DNA of 64,000 nt from Flavobacterium sp. 9R (GTDB taxonomy: Bacteria > Bacteroidota > Bacteroidia > Flavobacteriales > Flavobacteriaceae): contig NZ_LR733413.1 in the NCBI RefSeq assembly GCF_902506345.1, positions 254,531 through 318,530 on the forward strand, in the 5' to 3' direction. The notes beneath the pieces are model-generated. The model ran no database searches and had not been told where the DNA came from. It saw only the letters and a program-made list of their open reading frames with translations. Shown one piece after another: positions 35,408 through 42,709 of the stretch (position 1 is the first letter of the stretch; the number at the start of each line of letters is the position of its first letter). Both the position numbers and the translations under genes were made by a program.

Positions 35408-35979
35408 TGAGCGTTTTTTCTAAAATAAAAGTGTTTTGTTTTGTGAGCCTACGTATCATGAAATACAAATTATTGTCAGATTGTAAAAAAGTTTCCGGAA
35501 AACCTATAATGCATCATCCTTTATTGTTAAAAGGCGAAGGAAAGATTTCATTTGGAGAAAATGTACAAATTGGGGTTATTTCTTCTCCTAATTTTTATTC
35601 TCATTACACCTACTTAGAAGCCAGATACAGAGAATCAGAGATTGTAATCGGCTCAAATGTTGCCATAAACAATGGATTCTCGATTGTGACTTATGCTAAA
35701 GTTACTATTGGTAATGATGTACTAATTGGAGTCAATTGTTCTATTATGGACAATGATGGACATGAGCTAGCATTTAATAGGAGAAATCAGCCGCCTTCTG
35801 GACAAGCTGTTGTCATAGAAAATAATGTCTTTATTGGTTCGAACGTAACCATTCTTAAAGGAGTAACTGTGGGAGAAAATGCAGTGGTAGGAAATGGAAC
35901 TATAGTGACTCGGGATGTGCCAAAAAATACAATTGTTGCCGGTAATCCTGCACGAATAATTAGAATGTTGCCACATTGA
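35407..35979 (+). CDS. Hexapeptide-repeat acetyltransferase (sugar O- or N-acetyltransferase)
   Basis: A 190-residue left-handed beta-helix protein with many I-G-x-x repeats (for example IGSNVAINN, IGNDVLIGVN, IGSNVTILKG, VGENAVVGNG) and a C-terminal GNPARIIR tail. The His of DNDGHE is the usual catalytic residue. By analogy to FdtC/QdtC it could acetylate the 3-amino sugar made by the preceding aminotransferase. It starts one base after the previous stop (TAATG), so translation is coupled. Confidence 0.82.
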   Translation: MSVFSKIKVFCFVSLRIMKYKLLSDCKKVSGKPIMHHPLLLKGEGKISFGENVQIGVISSPNFYSHYTYLEARYRESEIVIGSNVAINNGFSIVTYAKVTIGNDVLIGVNCSIMDNDGHELAFNRRNQPPSGQAVVIENNVFIGSNVTILKGVTVGENAVVGNGTIVTRDVPKNTIVAGNPARIIRMLPH

Positions 35980-37247
35980 AAATCCTAAGAGAAAATACGT
36001 TGCTTAGAGTGTTAACTCTAAATTCCTTTTCAATGGGAGTCACTTTTGTGTTGGGATTTATCTCGAACAAGGTGGTCGCTGTTTTCTTGGGGCCTTCTGG
36101 AATGGCTTTACTAGGTAATTTTAGAAACTTGGGTGCGATGTTAAAATCCGTTGCAACTCTTGGGATTAGCACTTCACTAGTCAAATTGGTGGCTGAAAAC
36201 AAAGAAAATAAGACAGCACTTTCGGAATTGTATGCTACTTTTCTATCCGTTTTTTTAATTATTTCTTCTTTATTGGCCATTGGGGTTTTCTTTTTTGCAG
36301 AGGGTATTTCGCAGCTATTGTTCGATTCAAGCCAATGGACTACTCCAATCCGAATAGTGGGTTTGTCTTTGCCTTTGGTATTGCTTACTACATTTTGGTT
36401 AGCCATTTATAATGGTTTTGAACAATTTAAAACTATTGTTTTAATACAATTGGTTTCTTCTTTTTTGGTTTTTATAGTAACAATAAGTTTAATTTATTTT
36501 CATTCCATTGATGGTGCTATTTGGGCGATTGCTTTAAGTGAACTACTGATGGTGATTGCTACTTTTGTTTTTGTCGTAAAAGACAAACGCTTTTTTCAAT
36601 TTAATTTTCGGTTTTTAATAAAAAAAGAATATATAATTTCCATTCAAAAGTTTTCGGCAATGGCTTTGCTGTCGGCTATAATTGTTCCTTTAACTTTGCT
36701 TTTAATTCGTAATACCATCACAGCTGGATATTCGTTACCTGAAGCTGGTTTATGGGAAGCTACCACCAAATTATCCAGTTTTTATATGCATTTTTTTAAC
36801 GCTGGATTGTCATTGTATTATATGCCCAAACTAGCTTCGTTACAAACCGAATCCGAATTTAAGCAAGAACTTATGGGGTATTTTTCGACCTTTGTTCCTT
36901 TGTTTTTGATAATGTTACTCGTTTTGTTTTTTGTAAAAGAATGGGTTTTAGAACTAATTTTTACTACTGAATTCTTGAAAATTAAATCGGTTTTGATATG
37001 GCAGTTTATAGGTGATTTTTTTAAAATAATAACCTTAGCCTTTGGGTATCAAATTTTGGTCAAAGCGCGACTTAAAGTTTATTTTTTCCTTGAAATTGCT
37101 TTTAATGTGAGCTATTTATTGCTGTCATTCTTTTGGATAAAAACTCAGGGATATGAGGGAGCGATTCAAGCGTATTGTTGTGCGAGTGCTTTAGGTTTTA
37201 TTTTAGTTTTGATAGTGTTTAGAAAACTCTTTTTACCGAAGATTTAA
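35976..37247 (+). CDS. Wzx-type polysaccharide flippase (MATE/MVF superfamily)
   Basis: A 423-residue polytopic protein with about twelve hydrophobic segments, resembling O-antigen flippases that move undecaprenol-linked repeat units across the inner membrane. It starts with TTG at 35976, overlapping the stop of the acetyltransferase gene, and the N-terminal helix pattern (LRVLTLNSFSMGVTFVLGFISNKVVAVFLGPSG) supports this start. Its stop shares bases with the convergent glycosyltransferase stop. A matching Wzy polymerase is not evident in the window. Confidence 0.85.
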   Translation: MKILRENTLLRVLTLNSFSMGVTFVLGFISNKVVAVFLGPSGMALLGNFRNLGAMLKSVATLGISTSLVKLVAENKENKTALSELYATFLSVFLIISSLLAIGVFFFAEGISQLLFDSSQWTTPIRIVGLSLPLVLLTTFWLAIYNGFEQFKTIVLIQLVSSFLVFIVTISLIYFHSIDGAIWAIALSELLMVIATFVFVVKDKRFFQFNFRFLIKKEYIISIQKFSAMALLSAIIVPLTLLLIRNTITAGYSLPEAGLWEATTKLSSFYMHFFNAGLSLYYMPKLASLQTESEFKQELMGYFSTFVPLFLIMLLVLFFVKEWVLELIFTTEFLKIKSVLIWQFIGDFFKIITLAFGYQILVKARLKVYFFLEIAFNVSYLLLSFFWIKTQGYEGAIQAYCCASALGFILVLIVFRKLFLPKI

Positions 37248-38383
37248 AGTTTCCAAGCCGCAAGATATTGTTTTGCGATTTTTACATAATGATGTTCTTT
37301 CTCTATAAATCCCCTTGCTCGTTTTCCTATTTCCTTTATTTTGCTTGGGTTTTCAATCAGATAGGATAATTGTTGAACTAGGTAATCTTTGTCTGGTAAG
37401 GCGTGAATAGCTACATTTTCATTTAAACCATAATAATTTGTGAATGCCTCGCTTGCACCTGTAAAAACTACTTTTCCTTTTGCCATAGCTTCTAAAGCGT
37501 TATATCCTTGGTCCATAGCATAAATCTGGTCCAATACGATATGTCCTTTATTGTACAGGCTGATGTAGGTTTCATAGGGTTGATTTTCGCAAACAGAGAT
37601 AGTAACTTTATTACCGTATATTTTTTCTATTTCAGTCAATGCTTCTTCAAAATAGCGAATCCCTTTTTTAATGTAACTGCCTCGATTAATGCCTAAGAAA
37701 ATCACAATGGGTTCAAGATTGCTTATGGATTCAAAAGGAATTTTTTCACAATTGACTGGATTAGGAATCAAGGGCGCATTGAATCCCATTCGTTCCATAG
37801 GGATTTTATAATCCATATCGGAACTCGTCATCGATTGACAATTTTGTGCTAACCATTCGAAGGTTTTTCTGTAAGATGGTTTCGTGTATTTTAAAGGGTA
37901 ATAAAAATGATTTTTGAGTGTAGCATCTTCAAAAAAAGGAGTCAAAATAGAATACGATAATTCTTTTTTTAGCAAATATTCAATGACTGGCGTTTCGTCA
38001 CCGCAAATGAGTAAACTTCGACTTTTTACATTTTGAAATAACTTGCGATATAGAAATCTCGAAACCCAAGGAAAAGTTTCTAATGCATCTGAGTTAATGA
38101 GTTGCACATGGTCAAATTTATCAAGTTTTGGAAGTAAAAGGTAAAAACGAATCGCGTGTTCTATCTGTTCAATTTCAATTCGAGTTAAACTGTAAATTAG
38201 GTTTCTTGTTTTCTTAAAAAACCAATTGCTATTGATGATTTGGGCTCGAAACGAATAATCAGAAGGGAAGTTTTTGAAAGCATCTCCCGAGGCTACAAGT
38301 ATGACTTCATGGCCCAATGCTACCAAGCCTTCTTTTAAAGAATTGTGCAACCTGCTGTATTCCCCAATCAAAAGTATTTTCAT
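37244..38383 (-). CDS. Glycosyltransferase, GT-B fold (family 4-like)
   Basis: A 379-residue cytoplasmic enzyme with two Rossmann halves. The first begins KILLIGEYSRLHNSLKEGLVALGHEV; the second carries IVIFLGINRG and a C-terminal EAMAKGKVVFTG with a conserved acid, the nucleotide-sugar site of GT-B enzymes. It should add one sugar to the lipid-linked unit. It is inverted relative to its neighbours and shares 4 nt (TTAA) with the flippase stop. Its start lies 44 nt from the divergent GT2 start. Confidence 0.78.
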   Translation of the reverse strand: MKILLIGEYSRLHNSLKEGLVALGHEVILVASGDAFKNFPSDYSFRAQIINSNWFFKKTRNLIYSLTRIEIEQIEHAIRFYLLLPKLDKFDHVQLINSDALETFPWVSRFLYRKLFQNVKSRSLLICGDETPVIEYLLKKELSYSILTPFFEDATLKNHFYYPLKYTKPSYRKTFEWLAQNCQSMTSSDMDYKIPMERMGFNAPLIPNPVNCEKIPFESISNLEPIVIFLGINRGSYIKKGIRYFEEALTEIEKIYGNKVTISVCENQPYETYISLYNKGHIVLDQIYAMDQGYNALEAMAKGKVVFTGASEAFTNYYGLNENVAIHALPDKDYLVQQLSYLIENPSKIKEIGKRARGFIEKEHHYVKIAKQYLAAWKL

Positions 38384-38401
38384 TTACAAACCCTATTTTT
38401 C

Positions 38402-38409
38402 TATATTTG
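38402..38409 (+). promoter_or_regulatory. -7 element in the divergent glycosyltransferase intergene
   Basis: TATATTTG is a perfect TAnnTTTG match and lies 18 nt before the TTG start of the GT2 gene. No -33 element is obvious; the minus-strand gene starts just 18 nt to the left. Confidence 0.4.
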
Positions 38410-38427
38410 TGTAAATGTAAGAACAAA

Positions 38428-39252
38428 TTGAATATTCGTTATACAAAAGAGGCTATTGAAATTATAATTGCAACGATGAATAGAGATTCGTTGGATTTTT
38501 TGATTCCGATGTTTCCTTTTGCTCATTTTGCTGATTTTTCAATTTTAATCGTCAATCAAACCCATGAAAATGCTATTTTGACCTCTGATTTTCCTACTGT
38601 CAAAGTCATTAATTCTTTTGAAATAGGGTTGTCTAAAAGTAGAAATATGGGATTGAAAAATTCCCAAGGAGAAATTTTAATTTTGGCAGATGATGATGAA
38701 GTATTTGAACCTGATTTTATAGAAACAATTGTCGCTGCCTACGCTCAGTTTCCCGATGCGGCAGTGATTAGTTTTCAAATTGAAAACGAAAATAGAAAGT
38801 TGTTTAAAAAATATCCAAAAAAAAGTCAAACGTTTTTAAAACCATTGACTTTGTTTTCTGTGATGTCTATTGAAATAACGATAAATAAAGCCATTTTAGA
38901 GACATCTCGAATCGAATTTGATGCTCATTTTGGATTAGGAGCAACCTTTGAAATGGGTGAAGAAGCCATTTTTTTGATGGATTTGTATCGTCAGCAACAG
39001 CAAATTTCATTTGTAACCAAAGTAATTGCTGCCCATAAAACCCAAACGACTACTGATAAAGTAGATTTTTTACAACGATATTACATTCAAGGCGCTTTTT
39101 TGAAACGTGTTGGTATGAAAAATTGGATTTTTCGCGTTTTACAAAAAATGTTTTATGATGTAAAACAGCAAAAAATAAGGCTAAAAGAAACACCCAAAGC
39201 CATTCAATTAGCGTTTAATGGGCGCAAAAAATATTTAGAACTTACCCAATGA
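38428..39252 (+). CDS. Glycosyltransferase family 2
   Basis: A 274-residue GT-A enzyme with a nucleotide-binding start (EIIIATMNRDSLDFL) and the metal-binding motif LADDDE (a DxD-like motif). A C-terminal helical part follows. It would extend the repeat unit. The start is placed at TTG 38428, after a -7 element at 38402; the frame is open further upstream over the divergent gene, but family alignment favours this start. Its stop overlaps the ketoisomerase start by 4 nt (ATGA). Confidence 0.82.
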   Translation: MNIRYTKEAIEIIIATMNRDSLDFLIPMFPFAHFADFSILIVNQTHENAILTSDFPTVKVINSFEIGLSKSRNMGLKNSQGEILILADDDEVFEPDFIETIVAAYAQFPDAAVISFQIENENRKLFKKYPKKSQTFLKPLTLFSVMSIEITINKAILETSRIEFDAHFGLGATFEMGEEAIFLMDLYRQQQQISFVTKVIAAHKTQTTTDKVDFLQRYYIQGAFLKRVGMKNWIFRVLQKMFYDVKQQKIRLKETPKAIQLAFNGRKKYLELTQ

Positions 39253-39656
39253 AAACTACTCTTAAAGACCTAAAAACGATTGCAATCCCAGTAGTAGAAG
39301 ACACTCGTGGGAATTTAGGATTTATTCAAAATGATATTCTAACCTTCGATTTTAAGCGAGTGTATTACTTGTTTGATGTGCCTAGTAGTGCTTTTAGGGG
39401 AGGACATGCTCATATTGAACAGCAAGAAGTCTTGATTGCTCTAAGCGGAAGCTTTGAGGTAGTTTTGGATGACGGTTTTGAGAAAAAAACAATTTTGCTC
39501 AATAAACCTTCGATGGGATTACTGATTCCGACAGGGATTTGGAGAGAATTACAGAATTTTTCTTCGGGTGCGGTATGCTTGGTTTTGGCATCGGATGTTT
39601 TTGAAGAATCGGATTATATTCGAGACTATCCACAATTTTTGGAAACTAAAAAATGA
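39249..39656 (+). CDS. dTDP-4-oxo-6-deoxyhexose 3,4-ketoisomerase (FdtA/QdtA-like cupin)
   Basis: A 135-residue cupin similar to FdtA/QdtA, which move the keto group of dTDP-4-keto-6-deoxyglucose from C4 to C3. Family markers are EDTRGNLGFI, FDVPSSAFRGGHAHIEQQEVLIALSG (with the two catalytic His), and a C-terminal VFEESDYIRDY. Together with the aminotransferase and acetyltransferase upstream it suggests a 3-acetamido-3,6-dideoxyhexose (Fuc3NAc or Qui3NAc). ATGA overlaps join it to both neighbours. Which sugar is made cannot be decided here. Confidence 0.88.
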   Translation: MKTTLKDLKTIAIPVVEDTRGNLGFIQNDILTFDFKRVYYLFDVPSSAFRGGHAHIEQQEVLIALSGSFEVVLDDGFEKKTILLNKPSMGLLIPTGIWRELQNFSSGAVCLVLASDVFEESDYIRDYPQFLETKK

Positions 39657-40747
39657 GATTATTGTATTTAGTTCCTTCTGTCAATCAAGCGGGTGGGGTA
39701 GCAAAAGTGATAGCTACCAAAACCGACTATTTCATTCAAAATTTCGGATACGAAGTGCATATTATGACCCAGAATAAAGGCTACGAGACTCCTTTTTTTG
39801 AATTTAATGCGCAAATTGTTTGGCATGATATTGGACGAAAAGGCCATTTTTTGAGTGCGATTTATGCCTACAAAAAGCAACTGCAAACGATTATATCACA
39901 CGTTCAACCCGATAGTATTATTGTGGCGGATAATGGATTGAAAGGCTACTTTGTTCCTTCTTTAATTGGTAAGAACTTACCTGTGGTTTTTGAAAGTCAT
40001 GGTTCAAAGTATGTAAATGAAAGACCTTTTGCATTTCCTTTTTTGTCTAGATTATGGTTTCTAATAGGAATTTTTCTTAAAGAATGGGGAGCTAAAACTT
40101 TTGATGCTTTTGTGGTGTTGAATAGGGAAAGTGCCCAAGAATGGAATAGTAAAAATAGTATGATTATTGCTAATCCATTGTCTTTTAAATCAGAAGAACT
40201 AGCTGCGTTAGATGCTAAAAAAGTACTAGCTGTTAGCCGTAATTCCTATGAAAAAGGACTCGATAGATTATTGGAGATTTGGTCCTTATTAATTCAAAAG
40301 TATCCTGATTGGAAACTGGATATTTATGGAACGCTTTCTCCTGAAGAAAATCTGATTCCTTTGGCAAATGCTTTAGGAATTGCCTCTTCTGTTCGTTTTT
40401 ATCCTCCTGTTTCGGAAGTTGCTACGCTATATGCAAACGCTTCGGTGTTGGTGATGACTTCTCGTTCTGAAGGATTGGGTTTGGTGCTGCTTGAGGCTAT
40501 GGCTTTTGGTTTGCCTTGTGTGGCGTACGATTGCCCAGTAGGTCCAAGGTCAATTATAACTGATGGTGTAAATGGCTTTTTGGTTGAGGATGGCAATGCA
40601 ACCGCTTTTGCGGAGAAATTAGCCTTGCTTTTCGAGAATAAAGATTTAAGAAAAAAGCTGGGAGCCAACGCTCTGCAAAGTGTTTCGAAGTATGATTTGG
40701 ATGCTATTATGTTGCAGTGGAAGACCTTATTTGAGCGTTTGCAATAG
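39653..40747 (+). CDS. Glycosyltransferase family 4
   Basis: A 364-residue GT-B enzyme. The N-terminal half begins LYLVPSVNQAGGVAKVIATKTDYF, a GT4-type pattern in which GGV binds the acceptor. The C-terminal half has SEGLGLVLLEAMAFGLPCVAYDC, the EX7E motif region for the nucleotide sugar. It overlaps the ketoisomerase stop by ATGA. Its own stop lies within the 3' end of the convergent GT2 gene (21 nt overlap). Confidence 0.85.
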   Translation: MRLLYLVPSVNQAGGVAKVIATKTDYFIQNFGYEVHIMTQNKGYETPFFEFNAQIVWHDIGRKGHFLSAIYAYKKQLQTIISHVQPDSIIVADNGLKGYFVPSLIGKNLPVVFESHGSKYVNERPFAFPFLSRLWFLIGIFLKEWGAKTFDAFVVLNRESAQEWNSKNSMIIANPLSFKSEELAALDAKKVLAVSRNSYEKGLDRLLEIWSLLIQKYPDWKLDIYGTLSPEENLIPLANALGIASSVRFYPPVSEVATLYANASVLVMTSRSEGLGLVLLEAMAFGLPCVAYDCPVGPRSIITDGVNGFLVEDGNATAFAEKLALLFENKDLRKKLGANALQSVSKYDLDAIMLQWKTLFERLQ

Positions 40748-41620
40748 ACACAAATAACCCAACTTGTACCAGTCAAAAAGTAGCAACGAAGGATTGTCAG
40801 ACAATAGATTTTTTGTAGTGATTGTTTTGGTTTGTTGAAATAGCCAAGCTATAAATTGTATCAAATGTAGTTTTTTGACACATAAAAATGTTGCGATTAT
40901 TTTACTTTCATTGGCCTTGATTCTATTTGTTTGAATCAGAAGGACTAAGTTTTGCAATGCGATTTCTGTTTTAGCCAAAAACTGAGCGGAGGTTTCTAAA
41001 TTAAGATGAAAAGTTGGATTGTCGAGGTGAAAAACAGTAATGTTCTGCTGCCCCAAATTCGATAGAAAAGACAAGTCTTCATACCCATAATCACTTACCG
41101 ATTCAGGAAATGGATTGCTCACTGCGATTTCTTTTCGTATAACTAAATTAGAAGTAAGTGCGCGGCTGTTAGGTTTTTTACTCCTGAATTCACAAGATAA
41201 AGCTTCTCTTTTTTGACCATATACCCAGCGTAACAATTGTGAGTTGTGAGGCTTTTTGGGATGATATATAATTCCTCCAAAGGCCAAAGGAGCCATTGGT
41301 TTTTCAATAAACGAAACATAGTTTTTGATAAAAAAAGAATCTCTAGGAAACGTATCACAATCCAAAAGCAGTAACCATTCAAATTGTGCTTTTTGAATCA
41401 GTGAATTTCGATTGTTTCCTCTGCCTAAATTGACTGCATTTTGTAAAAATGTACAATACGATAATTGTTCAATAACACGATTTTCTTCTATATGTGATGT
41501 AGAAGAATCGTCTTGGCAAAGGATTTCGAATTGAATTCCGGCGGCAATACATTGTTTATGTACTTCCAAAACCAATGGGAATACCGCATAATTGTATACC
41601 GGAATAAGAATAGAAAGCAT
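40727..41620 (-). CDS. Glycosyltransferase family 2
   Basis: A 297-residue GT-A enzyme with SILIPVYNYA at the start, CQDDSS in the nucleotide-binding region and LLLDCDTFP as the DxD metal motif. The C-terminal ED motif (YGYEDLSFLSNL) is the likely catalytic base region. It converges with the GT4 gene by 21 nt and is translationally coupled to ftsE upstream (TAATG), so it belongs to a different transcript from the rest of the locus. Confidence 0.85.
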   Translation of the reverse strand: MLSILIPVYNYAVFPLVLEVHKQCIAAGIQFEILCQDDSSTSHIEENRVIEQLSYCTFLQNAVNLGRGNNRNSLIQKAQFEWLLLLDCDTFPRDSFFIKNYVSFIEKPMAPLAFGGIIYHPKKPHNSQLLRWVYGQKREALSCEFRSKKPNSRALTSNLVIRKEIAVSNPFPESVSDYGYEDLSFLSNLGQQNITVFHLDNPTFHLNLETSAQFLAKTEIALQNLVLLIQTNRIKANESKIIATFLCVKKLHLIQFIAWLFQQTKTITTKNLLSDNPSLLLFDWYKLGYLCLLQTLK

Positions 41621-42303
41621 TATACCGTGCGCTGAACTACCTCAAAAATTTTGGTGTCCTCACATTTCAAGGTCTTAGAAGGGTATTTCATTAACAAAGC
41701 ATAATCGTGAGTGGCCATAATGATGGTTTTGCCAAGAGCATTGATGTTTTTTAGTACTTCTAATACTTCTGCACTGGTTTGTGGGTCTAAGTTTCCAGTA
41801 GGTTCATCGGCAAGAATGAATTCAGGGTCGTTAAGCAAAGCTCTTGCAATAGCAACTCTTTGTTGTTCTCCTCCAGAAAGTTGGTGCGGCATTTTGTTAC
41901 CAAAATCTTGCATGCCTACTTTGGTAAGCACTTCTTCTATTTTGTTATTCATATCGTTCAAATCTATCCAACCCGTTGCTTTTAGTACAAACAACATATT
42001 GTCATTTATAGAACGGTCTGGTAAGAGTTTGAAATCTTGAAAAACAATTCCGATTCTTCTTCTTAAAAAAGGAATCTCTTCTTCAGTTAAGGTTTCTAAA
42101 TTGTAATCTACAATATGTCCAGTACCTTCTGTTAAAGGCAAGTCACCGTATAAGGTTTTGAGTAAACTACTTTTTCCTGAACCTGTTTTTCCTATTAAGT
42201 AGATGAATTCACCGTGTTTTACTTCTAAATTAACATCAGATAAAATGGTTCTTCCTTCTTGATAAATGGTTACGTTGTTTAAAGCTAATACGGTTTGTGA
42301 CAT
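41620..42303 (-). CDS. ftsE: FtsE-like ABC ATPase (cell division)
   Basis: A 227-residue ATPase with Walker A GKTGSGKSS, signature LSGGEQQRVAIARA and Walker B FILADEPTGNLDP. The overall sequence matches FtsE, which works with FtsX to activate peptidoglycan hydrolases at the division site. The usual partner FtsX is not adjacent; instead the gene overlaps a glycosyltransferase start by one base. In Bacteroidota the two genes are often separated. It has its own leader region of about 350 nt upstream. Confidence 0.85.
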   Translation of the reverse strand: MSQTVLALNNVTIYQEGRTILSDVNLEVKHGEFIYLIGKTGSGKSSLLKTLYGDLPLTEGTGHIVDYNLETLTEEEIPFLRRRIGIVFQDFKLLPDRSINDNMLFVLKATGWIDLNDMNNKIEEVLTKVGMQDFGNKMPHQLSGGEQQRVAIARALLNDPEFILADEPTGNLDPQTSAEVLEVLKNINALGKTIIMATHDYALLMKYPSKTLKCEDTKIFEVVQRTV

Positions 42304-42501
42304 GATTGAAGTGATTTATTGCGTAAAAGTAAGAAGTTAGCCTTTGTATTCAAAATAAATTCGAAGCTAATGAGCTAAAATCATCAGTTTGATTGTTACT
42401 GCGTTGTGTAATGGTAATTGCGAAAGGCTTTAGTTTGTTTTGTAAAGAAATTTGGGGAAGTTTAAGTCGGATTTTAATGCATCCAAAAATGCCTTAATGT
42501 T

Positions 42502-42609
42502 GGCTTTTAACCCTGATAGAAACGGCATCCTTTTGTGAAGCGATAGCGTAACAAAAGATATAGTGTATAGCAGGACGATGTATACAAAAAAGCCTTATTT
42601 TTCTGTTCC
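42502..42609 (-). repeat. Dispersed structured element, copy 4
   Basis: On the minus strand: GGAACAG, then an AGGCTTTT segment, TCCTGCTATACACTATATC, a hairpin TTTTGT / ACAAAA ending in GGATGCC, then GTTTC, ATCAGGGTTAAAAGCC. TCCTG pairs with CAGGG, where the other copies have TCCCG with CGGGG, a compensatory change. GGAAC pairs with GTTTC. The outer GGCTTTT / AAAAGCC also pairs. Confidence 0.7.
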
Positions 42610-42659
42610 TAATTACGATTCTCGATTGGAGTGAGATAATAAAATGTTGTTTCTTCTCG

Positions 42660-42688
42660 TTTGTAATACGATAAATATGATATATTTG
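42660..42688 (+). promoter_or_regulatory. Consensus promoter of the TPR gene
   Basis: TTTG at 42660-42663, a 17-nt spacer and TATATTTG at 42681-42688 fit the Bacteroidota housekeeping promoter fully. Transcription would start near 42694, about 16 nt before the ATG. Confidence 0.7.
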
Positions 42689-42709
42689 AATCATCAAAAA
42701 AATAGCACA

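Larger units (their letters stand above)
42304..42709. other. Intergenic region with a structured-element copy and a promoter
   Basis: About 400 nt between the divergent ftsE and TPR genes. It holds minus-strand copy 4 of the dispersed element (42502-42609) and the consensus promoter of the TPR gene (42660-42688). No gene seen. Confidence 0.6.

Noticed and set aside
32740..41620. Genomic island boundaries around the polysaccharide locus
   Set aside because: No integrase, tRNA or flanking direct repeat is visible, so horizontal transfer cannot be argued from the sequence.
42494..42697. Short minus-strand frame upstream of the TPR gene
   Set aside because: It coincides with copy 4 of the structured element and the TPR promoter, so it is unlikely to be translated.
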